From Vitellaria paradoxa (lineage: Eukaryota > Streptophyta > Magnoliopsida > Ericales > Sapotaceae), in NCBI GenBank assembly GCA_019916065.1, contig CM034233.1:868001-932000 (forward strand): a DNA stretch of 64,000 bases. The letters run 5' to 3'. Numbering within the stretch: the first letter of the stretch is position 1; the number at the start of each line of letters is the position of its first letter. Shown here piece after piece: positions 41,401 through 50,700 of the stretch. Under the pieces are notes generated by a model. The model did no database searches, was not told where the DNA came from, and was given only the letters and a program-made list of their open reading frames with translations. Made by a program: the position numbers and the translations under genes.

Positions 41401-42772
41401 TAGAGAAAAACAAGTATCTCATGGCAATTTAGCATCAAAGGATTCTTTCAAGAACGAATAGAATTCATATTTAACAATATTATTCTGAAAATACCCTTTC
41501 AGTTCCTCATTGTTTCCACATAAAATTTTATGCATAGCTACAGCCACATTCATATAAATATATATTTATTCATGCAAAGACAAAAATATACATTGAAAGA
41601 TTGGAACAATTTTATTGAAAACGTAGCACTCGCATTCAGATTCTCTTAAACCAAACCATCAGAAAGTTGTCGTAATAGGGACAATATGTGCACATAAATG
41701 TATGTATGCCTGTATACATGCATGTCAAAAATCTGCATAGATTTGATTACTGCATAACTTAGTTTGCTCCAAGAATGATTTTTGGTTCATATAATTAAAT
41801 CATTATCATGATATGTCTCATATCTTATCCCTTGTAGTTGTGCAGCTATATTCCAGAAGCATTTTATTGAATTCCATATACTTTCGTTTGACCTTCCTGT
41901 GCTATTTAAACCAAGATTACAAAGCTAAGAACAGTCCAGTGTTCTTCGTTTGCATGCATGGTTCTGAAAATTTTTCCAAAATGAACTTTACATCCGAACA
42001 GCTAAATTGTATAAATCCTACTATTTCAGCCTTAAAGGATATTGCCAATTCATAAATTAATTTTAATAAAAAAATAAAATCAAACTACATTCCCCTAGTT
42101 GAGGGAAAGACAAATAAGGAATCAATTTCAACTTCTTGAAGGTTCCTTAAAAAAAGAAATGCATCTCTTTAAGTAGAACAAATAATATCATATGATGCAG
42201 GCAAACCACTAAACAAGAAAACTCCAAATACTGAAACCGCATTAATCATTAGCAGTCAAGTAAAGAAACTAAACAATTTTAAGTGGGAAAATAAGTATAT
42301 GAAAATCAAAGGAAATGGGACAAAACTTGAAAGCAGCTATAGAGTAATAAGAACGAGAACTGACTTTGTTTAACTTCTCGAATGAATCTGCAGATTGAGG
42401 CACCCACCCCTGGATGGCCTCTGCAGCTACTGAAGATAGCCAAGATGGCCATCCTGCAGCAACCTGTTCTCCTTTGGTGCCATGTGGCATGCTAAGTATC
42501 TGAGACAATGTTGCTTGCCCTCCATGACCACTTGTGGGCCTTTCAATAATTCTTGTTTTCTTCTCTTCTTCATCCTTTGTACCTTGCACAGAGCTCATAG
42601 TGGGTTGTATTACTGGCTTACATATTGTGTGAGAAGAATCACCCACTACCTTCTCCTCTCCATTTGAGGCAGAAGACGCCGGCACAGACGAAGAGTTGTT
42701 TTTCTCATTCTCATTCTCAGAATTGACGACAAAATCATCTGCATTGGATCCTCCAGAGCAAATGCAGCCCAT
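32470..42772 (-). CDS. CDK-like serine/threonine protein kinase (IBS1/At1g54610 type)
   Basis: Eukaryotic protein kinase of the plant CDC2-related subgroup. Minus-strand exons: 42772-42365, 40669-40385, 39815-39498, 37494-37267, 35306-35206, 33589-33487, 33389-33075 and 32625-32470, all GT-AG and in phase, giving 637 residues. The N-terminus MGCICSGG has Gly2 for myristoylation and Cys3/Cys5 for palmitoylation, suggesting membrane attachment. A low-complexity region follows. The kinase domain starts at IGQGTYSSV (137), with the ATP-anchoring lysine in VAMKK (Lys160), HRDIKGSN (Asp255), DFG (Asp273) and the activation segment TSRVVTLWYRAPELLLG. The PSTAIRE-like helix reads ESVRFMAREI. A basic Ser-rich tail follows, with VRPSKARIHCSGPLMPPG near the end, as in this family. 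All catalytic residues are present. Arabidopsis relatives include IBS1, linked to BABA priming; a role here is inferred only at family level. Confidence 0.92.
35480..36300. other. possible retroelement (LTR-like) sequence in kinase intron 4
   Basis: A TATATATGTATATATA-like stretch (35832-35860) is followed by a CT-rich leader with CTCTCTAAACCCTAGTC and an AATAAGAGTAG signal near 36020. This looks like the promoter-leader-polyA layout of a solo LTR. No clear TG...CA ends or target duplication was found. Confidence 0.3.
37825..38527. mobile_element. Tourist-like MITE in kinase intron 3
   Basis: The left end GGCCCGATTAGATGG and the inverted right end GACCCCGCTTGGATGC match, and TAA lies on both sides (37822-37824 and 38528-38530). 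The 703-bp interior is AT-rich and non-coding. Confidence 0.6.
40870..41035. mobile_element. hAT-like repeat fragment in kinase intron 1
   Basis: Read on the minus strand it begins TAGGGGTGGAATTAAGCC and continues with repeated AAGCTCAA/AGCTTGA words. It resembles the fragment at 9645-9840 in SMU1 intron 2. Confidence 0.45.
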
Positions 42773-44434
42773 GCTTAGGAATCACCTGTTTTGTCAAACA
42801 GGTAAACGCCTCCAATTTTGAACAAATACCCTTTGTGATCCTTTTTCAATACTTAAGATGCCCAAATTCATGATATTTAAAATCTTGGTACCCTCTAAAT
42901 TCAACCAAGTGTCAACAAAACTACAACGATCTTCTATGCCAGTTTGACCTCAAAAATCAAGCATAGATCCTCCAAGGATGGAGTGGCGTTAGTTTTTAAA
43001 AAAAACAAAAACCAGAATCTCCTCCAAACAATTAGGCAACCATTTCTAATTCTGACCACGCAAACCCAGAACTTCAATGATCAAGTGAAGAAGCTCCAGT
43101 TCTACCCAAAACTTCAATCCAGAGAGAAAGTGTGGCCAAGCAGAAACACCAGTTGTTCTAAAGAATGTACAAATGATGGAATAGAAGAACTTTTGAGAGA
43201 AAGAGAGAGACCCAAAATGCAAGAATTCAAAATCTATTGTTACATTCAACAACAGTTGGAAAGAAAGAGACCCAAAATGCAAGAATTCAAAATCTATTGT
43301 TACATTCAACAACAGTTGAAAGGGACGACAAAATAGAAACAAAAAATAAAATAAATGAAGAATACTAACAATTGTAAAAGAAAGAAAGACCCCGACAGCA
43401 AAATGACATTACCAATTATGAAGAAGATGAAATTGAAAGGAAAAGAATAAATAAATTTCTATTTCCAAACAAAAATCATCAAAAGACATGCAATTGAAGA
43501 GAGAACAGAACCAGAAAGGCCTCTTAGAAAGGCAAAAGAATCAAAACCCAGACCAGAAATCCAGCATTGAAATAGAGATATATACACATACGTGTAGATA
43601 CATATACAACATAGATACAATATATGTGGATATATAAAAATATGCGTGTGTATTGTTGTGATTGATACAAGAGTTCTGGTCGAGGAGAAGATATTGGCCA
43701 CCTAAGCGGCGATTCTGGTTCCCCCCCCCCCCCCAAAAAATTATAGTTGGTATAACAAACAAATGTATTTTATTAATTTTTTTATTTTTTCAGGAAAAAA
43801 AATGAAATGAAAGAAGAAGTGTGGGTAGGAAAGACAACCAGGAATTGAAGGAAATCGACGAAAATGGAAAAAAAGGAGAGAAAAGAGTAATTTAGTAAAA
43901 ATTCTGGGGGTTTTGAAGATTGTGTATTGATTTAGGTTGAGAGAGAGAGAGATTTGCGGTGACTTGGGCATCCAAGAAATGCGCTCGGCCCAGAGTTTTG
44001 CGGCGAGGTATTGAAAGGTTGAGTTGGTCGCAATTGCAGAGTGTTGAAAAGCTTTTCAGTAGACCATTGATCTCTCTCAAACTATTAACTCAGATACAAT
44101 ACAAAGAGGACAGACAGAGAGAGAGAGAGATGGCGATGGAGAAAAAGAAAGACGGCGGGACTGACTCCCTCCAAGGCGTACGACGTGCGTTGCATTTTGA
44201 GTTTGCGCGCTGTCCTCTGATAACGAGCCGTTAGCTAATTAATTAATTGATTGAATAAACTATTAATATTTTTAAATTTTAATCATGTCACACCCCATTT
44301 CCATATATCTCTTCTCTTTATTAGAGCACTCAACTATTATTTGACAAATATTGAAAAAATACTAATTTAACACAATATTCTTTCATAAAGTACAATCAAC
44401 AATTTTTAGAAAATGCTTATATACATCATAAATC
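42773..44434 (-). promoter_or_regulatory. 5' UTR and promoter region of the CDK-like kinase gene
   Basis: Directly upstream of the ATG the minus strand reads GACAAAACAG then GTGATTCCTAAGC, so a 5' UTR intron may end there; the matching donor was not fixed. Simple repeats and a poly(C) run (about 43722-43734) are present. The less AT-rich block 43960-44230 is the likely core promoter/first exon. Confidence 0.45.
43201..43320. repeat. 60-bp near-perfect tandem duplication upstream of the kinase gene
   Basis: Two adjoining 60-bp units contain GACCCAAAATGCAAGAATTC and end AACAACAGTTGRA. They differ at about two bases. Confidence 0.92.
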
Positions 44435-44779
44435 TAGGAGTGGTAAAATGGACGGGTTGGGCGGGTCATTAATAGGTTTAAACGGATTAGAATTTAAATG
44501 GGTGCAACTCAAATCCACCCATTTAAAAAGCAGATTAGATATGGACGGGTTGAATACGAATTATTACAAACCCATGAACCCATATAACCTAACTTACTTT
44601 TAAAAAAAATTTAAAATTTTATTTCAATTAATGTGTATATATATAAATACATTAATATTTATTTTAATTAATATAATATTATACATATTATATAATATTA
44701 TATTTACAATTTTCAGTTAATTTCGAATTTATACGAATCAATTTATTTTTTATTCAATTTTAAATCAACACATCTCTCT

Positions 44780-45256
44780 CTATGTGGGTGTGGGCGTGGG
44801 TGTGTGTGCGCATGCTCGAGTGTGTGTGTACGTGTGCGCGCCCACGTGTGTGGGTGTGTGTGCGAGTGCGTGCATGTGTGCGCGCGCGTGTGTACGTGCG
44901 TGTGTGCGTGTGTATGTGCTTGTGCGCCCCCGCGCTCGTGTGTGTGCATACATGTGTGTGCGCGTGTGTGCATGTGTGTGGGTGCGTTTGTGTGTGTGCA
45001 CGTGTACGTGCGTAGGTGTGTGGAAGTGTGTGTGCACGTGTGTATGGGTGTGTTTGCGTGTGCGCACGTGTATGCATGAGTATGTATGCACGTATATGCA
45101 CTTGTGTATTTGCGCATGTGTGCGCGCATGTGTGGGGGTGTGTTTGCCTTTGCATGTGTGTGCGCGCGTGTTTGCGTGTATGCACGTGTGTACACGCGTG
45201 TGTGTGGGGGGAGTGTTTGCATGTGCATGTGGGCGCGTGCGTACGTGTGTGTTTTT
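44780..45256. repeat. long variant (GT)n alternating purine-pyrimidine tract, left part
   Basis: About 480 bp of irregular GT, GC and AC steps (GTGTGTGCGCGTGTG-type) in which nearly every base alternates purine and pyrimidine. It resumes after the SINE at about 45583-45630. Such DNA can adopt the Z form. Open frames exist on both strands throughout, with Cys-Val-Arg or His-Thr repeats; these are compositional artefacts. Confidence 0.9.
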
Positions 45257-45582
45257 AAAAAAAGAATTTAACCTCGAGAGATTCACTCCCTAGGCCAAAC
45301 CCCTAGAGAGTGAATCTCTTTTGGTTTGTGCCACACATACCGGCCCCTCAACATGTATAGCGGTCAATCGCGAACTCGCGTAGCGGCGGGGAGTCGGACC
45401 CACACCCAAGAACTGGATACGGTTCGTCCAGCCAAGGAGGCCCGTCCTACCAACCTTTACTACGCTTTGCGCCCGGGAGGCTGGCCCCAAGTTTTTGCTA
45501 GAGAGGAGACTTGAACTTGAGACCTTGGGGTGGTAAGCCCCTAAATCCCAGTTCAAGACCATCCCATCTAACCCCTTGGGGT
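45257..45582 (-). mobile_element. SINE (tRNA-like head) with 19-bp target-site duplication
   Basis: The insert is flanked by identical TGCGTACGTGTGTGTTTTT at 45238-45256 and 45583-45601. Read on the minus strand it starts AACCCCAAGGGGTTAGATGG. A box A-like TTAGATGGGATGGTC lies at about 45558-45573 and a box B-like GGTCTCAAGTTCAAGTCTCC at 45506-45525, spaced as in tRNA-derived pol III promoters. It ends in a T-run. Near the 3' end a hairpin pairs about 45276-45294 with 45301-45320. At 326 bp it is longer than the well-known Au SINE. It is GC-rich compared with the host DNA. Confidence 0.8.
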
Positions 45583-45871
45583 TGCGTACGTGTGTGTTTT
45601 TGTGTGTGTGTGTGCACGTGCGCGTGCTCTTTCTTTCTGGAGAGAGAGAGAGAGCAGTGTAAAGAGGGAGATTAAACTAGTTTTTTAAGTTAAATGGGTG
45701 TTTTAACGGGTCCTGTTTCACAACCCAATTGCACCCGTTTATAAATGGATATTTTATAAGTTACTTAATTACAACTCAATTAGTAAAATAATAGGATCCA
45801 AACCCATTTATTATGGGTTTAATTGGGCGGGTTGATGGGTTTGGGTCGATTTTACCACCCCTATCTAAATC

Positions 45872-47144
45872 ATACATTGATTAATAAAAAAATAAAAATA
45901 AATTAAAAATTATTTCAACTAATAAATAATAAGTAATTATTAGTTAAGTGTATCTAAGTAGATCATAAGTAATTTAAGGAGCATTTAAATAAAATAAAAA
46001 ATATAAAAGGAGCATTTATTAAAATTTGAATTGTATTTTTTTTTTATAGTTTTTAAGCATTCATTAAAAAAAAATTGCTTCCAAAATTATAAATTTTATA
46101 TTGAGCAAAAAAGGTTGGTATGATTTTTTTTATTTTAATTATTTTTTAATTTTATTTTATTTTATGAATATGGTTGTAAATAATATATATATATATATAT
46201 ATATATAAGATGAAAAAATGTTAAAAAAAAAAAAAAGAATTAAGTAATGATGCGGGATTTAAAAGCAAGCCTTCATTCGCTAGGAATATAAAGTGAAAGC
46301 TGTAATGTAATGTTCCACTGGCCTAAAATGTAATGTGAAAGCTGTAATGTGTGTGTATATATATATATATATATTTCTATGTATGTATACTTTCATGACA
46401 GATGAACAGAATCTGCAGAAAAGAAAGTAAAAAAGAAAGGTGCACGCTTTAATCTGCAGAAAAGAAAGTAAAAAAGAAAGGTGCACGCTTTACTTATCAA
46501 CGGTAATAGACATTTAACCTTAGGAATCAAAAGTTGCGCTTTTGAATTAAGCAACTGAAATCCACAGTTGAAAGTGAAATCAACAGCCAACCAACTGAAT
46601 ATTAAAAAGAAATTTAGTCCAACAAACATATGTATATAGCAACTTGCAAATTCGATGCAATAATCTATACATACATATATATATATAAGTGCTGAAGGTT
46701 AAGGTTAAAAATGGTTCGTCATCTGTAATTAATTAGCAAATTTATAAAGCAACTAATCTAAAATTTGAATGGATATGCATGCAAGTCTTAGATTAGATAT
46801 TTTATATCTTCAAAAAATATTATGAAATTTAATCAAAATTTGAATGATGTAATTTTGCACCAAAAAAAAAAAAATTACCAAATTTTTCTACTAAACACAA
46901 TTAATTTTTACCAATTTTTTTTTTATCTTTTCTAATTTTTACTAATTTTTACTAAATATTGATCCAACTAATTATTAAAATGATTAAAATGTTACGTATT
47001 AATTCTAGTGCAAAGGTGCATTTTTTGGCCAAAATTGGTGGCAGTCCTAAATTCACTTCCATGTTTCCAAAGATTAATTCCCCGTGAACAAGAAGTGTGA
47101 AATGGAGCTACACATCACAATAACTGAATTCCTGAAAATGTATG

Positions 47145-47181
<37 letters not shown>

Positions 47182-47339
47182 ATAGTAGTGTCATATTCTT
47201 AGAAAATGGGATTCCATTCCCTTTCTTTTCACTGGCCTTTGCATAGGATTCGTGTCTCTCTTCCATTCTAAAATTTAGCGTGCGCATATATAGTAGTGGC
47301 TTTTGGAGGGAGATGAACATACGGAGGTAGACGAAAAAT
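45872..47339. other. intergenic DNA upstream of leucyl-tRNA synthetase copy A
   Basis: AT-rich, with (AT)n at 46184-46206, 46356-46373 and 47147-47178 and a short tandem repeat at 46410. No gene is seen. Confidence 0.5.
46410..46491. repeat. 41-bp perfect tandem duplication
   Basis: AATCTGCAGAAAAGAAAG starts both units, at 46410 and 46451. The units appear identical. Confidence 0.9.
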
Positions 47340-47730
47340 CTCTCTCTCTCTCTCACTCTCTCTCTCTCAACAGGTTCACAACGGGAGACGTTTTCTGCAG
47401 CCAAAGCTTTCCGCCTATCCTCCTTTTAAAGTTCACTCCAAGCTAAGGTGAAAAACGAAAGCATGCATAGCATAAAACACCTTTCACAATCGCGCAAATG
47501 ATAGAGCTTTGTTTGTTTGTTTGTTTGTTTTTTTTTCTTCTGTAAGCTTTTGGGTGTCATAATTATTTCTTTTTTTGTAAGTTTTGATAAAGCTGGCTCA
47601 CTTTTCCAATATTCCTAACCTTAATCACGGGATGATCCCACTCTCCCCCATTTCTCAGTGTTTTTAGTGTAGTTGGGGCTAAAAATCATCTTCTTTTCTC
47701 TGCAGTTTTTGTCAGATTGCGACTCAGAAG
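47340..47730 (+). promoter_or_regulatory. 5' UTR with probable intron, leucyl-tRNA synthetase copy A
   Basis: A CT-repeat (47340-47368), common near plant transcription starts, is followed by a donor-like AAG|GTGAAA (intron from 47448). A pyrimidine-rich acceptor CTCTGCAG ends at 47705. If real, the leader is spliced and resumes at 47706, 25 bases before the ATG at 47731. (TTTG)n lies inside the intron. Confidence 0.5.
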
Positions 47731-50700
47731 ATGGAACCGCCCGGAGGAGATCCGTTGGGTTTCTCCGTCTTGCAAGGTAGAGTAATGACTACCCTTCTTT
47801 CTTGTTTATCTTAAGGCTTTTGTTCGGTTTAAAAAAAGAATTATATTTTTTCTTTTATGACTTTTTTTCATAAAATTATAGTTTTTTATAACTTTTAGAC
47901 GTATTAATAATATTTGTAAAAAAAATAAAAAAATAAAAGATTTAGGTTCCTTTGATTAAAAGATAAAAAATTAAAAAAAAAATAACTTTTTTTGTTTGTC
48001 AAAATGAATAATTTGTACTCAAATGGACGTGAATTTTTTTATTTTTTTCGGAGATAATTAATACATCTAAAAATTATAATTTTCTAAAAAATAAAATTTT
48101 AATAAAAAAAAGTTATATAAGACAAAAAAAATTATAAAAAATTAAAAACTAACTTTTCTGCAATTGATTAAACCAAGGCCAAGTGGAATGAATACAAATT
48201 TCACCAAATATTTATATGCTTGGAAGTGATTTATTGTGTGGGTTGGATTGATGAATATCAATTATATCTATCCTGTGTAATAAGTACGAATCGCACACAA
48301 GGCTTCAACATCCAGTTTTTCCATAATTTTCTAGTTTTGCCTTTTTTTGTTTTTTTTATTCATGACTATTTTGCCCTTTTGCCTTTTTTTTTTTTTAAGA
48401 ATAGCAATAAAGGCTTTTCTGACATTTTTTTTAATTTTTTTTTCCGACTTTGACCTTCTTCTTATTTAGGCTGTATTGGGTGCAACAAAAGTTGATAAAA
48501 ATATCTGAAAATCTTTATAAAATTTTATACATTCTCCTTTTTTTTAAATTTAAAAAACGTTCAATATTTTTCTAAAAAAAAGTTGATTACTCAAATTCGG
48601 TTAATCAAATAGCAAAAATTTTTTCACCATTCTCACCATGAACTCCCAAGTTACCAAACGACATCTATTTTGACTATTTTTTGTGGTGTTTTTAAAACCG
48701 TTCCAACAGATTATAGAAATCGTTCTAACGGATTATAGAAACCGTTCCGACGGAATCGCGCGACCAACTTTCGTCCAAACAGTTTCTACAATCCGTCCAA
48801 GAAGTTATAACTGCCCAAAATTTTGAATTCATCCAAACGGAAATTCAGTCTGTGAGAACAAAATCTTACTATTCATCTCCAAAAAATGTGATTTGAGCTG
48901 TGTGCACCAAACGTAAAAAATTTTCTCAAACCACGTTTTATCTCATTTTATCTCACTTTTTGGTGCGTCAAATGTAACCTTAAGGTTTATTACTACTTTT
49001 TCCTTTTGTGTATCTTTTTATATTTTTTTTAAGAATTACATTTTTTTTCAAAGTTACAATTTTTTTTATTATATCTGCTATGTATTTATTCTATATATAA
49101 GCCGCAATACACTTTTAAGATGCATAATTTTATCAATTCTTTCTCCTTCAAATGTTGCAGCATTTTTTTTAAACAAGTTGCAATGTATTTTCAATATATA
49201 TATTTTTTTATTAATTTTTTCATTTTTACTCTTATTTCATATTTTTGTCCTTCAAGTATTGTTGCATTTTTTTAAACAAGTTGTAGTGCACTTTCAATAT
49301 ATATATTTATCAATTTTTTTTCATTTTTGTCCTTGTTTTATATTTTTATCCTTCAGTTTTTTTCTTGTTCAGAGTTTTGGTTTTTTTATTAATTATTTTG
49401 TATCCTTTTTATTATGTTATTTCATATTTATTTAAATTTTATATTTACGATTTTATCTTTTTCTATTTTTCCTATATTTTTCTTTTTATCTTAATTTCAT
49501 TTTTATTTTTTTGCACTAAATTCTTATTCCAAACACACTTTTTTCTTTTAGAGTTTGAGATTTTTTAAAGTTCAAATTTTTTATTAAATTTTCCTCTTTT
49601 TTATTATATTATTTTATATTATCCAATATTTTTTTCTCACCCATATGTCTATCTCCATAAAAGAAATAGGTTGGGATAGAGATATAAAATTCATTTTCTT
49701 ATTTGGGTTATGATATAATAAAAGGAAAAATGAATGGAAGTTAGGAAATTAAAAAAACTAATATATTGATAAATACCTTTTATTTTATTATAGTTTTTAA
49801 TCCATTTATATAAGGATAAAATATTTTTCATAATTATTTTCTTTATATTATTGTATTCAATGATTATTCATTTTTGTTGTCTTTTGTCCATTTAAACTAT
49901 GTTTAGCTCAATAATTTATCACGAAAAAAGAATTGGATATAAATTTAAAATTCTTCTTTTATTTAAATTTTGAAAGAAAATGAAAAAATTAATTAATTAA
50001 ATCGAAAGATTAATATATTAATGAATATTTTTATTTTCTTATATTTTTAAATTCATCCAAATAAAAGTATATATTTTGTATTTTATATTTTCTTCTGTTT
50101 TCCTACATCTTTTCTTTTATTTATTTTTCATTCATTTTTGTCTTTTCTCACGATTTTTTTCAAATGCAACTTTAATAAATATATATATATATATATATAT
50201 TTTATATAAGCCCATGCTTTGCTCGGACATCTCTGACTGTGCGCGCGCGCATGAGTTGTTATTGCCTTAGTTTTAGATATTTTTGGACGTTTAAATCCTT
50301 TATTATATTTATTTTGTGTTTATATGATTTGAATGATGTTAATTTTACTAGAAACTCGACTTTCAAAACTTTATTTGGATAGGTCGAGTAAAATTACATA
50401 AAAAAAAGTTGTGATTTTGAAGGTAGATTGGGTAGTAGTTTTGACTTCTATGCAAACCCCTGTTTTTATTTAAATTGGTCAACTTGAAAATAGAATTTAA
50501 TTTATATTTTTTTATGTGTAAAAATAAACATGTTAAAAGAGTTTTTATATTTAAGGTGTGTTTGATTTGGTAAAAATCGTTAAAAATTTTTGAAAGTTTT
50601 AAAAATATTCTAAAAATTATTCACTTTTATTTTACTGTACTAATTACGAATCTATAAATTATCTTATTTTATTTCATTTTATTTCACTTTTTGTCACTCT

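Larger units (their letters stand above)
44435..45863. mobile_element. hAT-type non-autonomous element carrying a (GT)n tract and a SINE
   Basis: The left end TAGGAGTGGTAAAATGGAC pairs with the inverted right end TAGGGGTGGTAAAATCGAC. Flanking 8-bp repeats are CATAAATC (44427-44434) and TCTAAATC (45864-45871), 6 of 8 identical. An 8-bp duplication and a TAGGGGTGG-type end are typical of hAT elements. GGGTT/AACCC-rich subterminal words occur at both ends. No transposase is present. The 1.4-kb length is mostly the GT tract and the nested SINE. Confidence 0.75.

Noticed and set aside
44743..45293. Six long overlapping ORFs on both strands (Cys/Val-rich on +, His/Thr-rich on -)
   Set aside because: They are produced by the GT/CA repeat composition, which lacks stop codons in most frames. 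They have no coding signal and are interrupted by the SINE.
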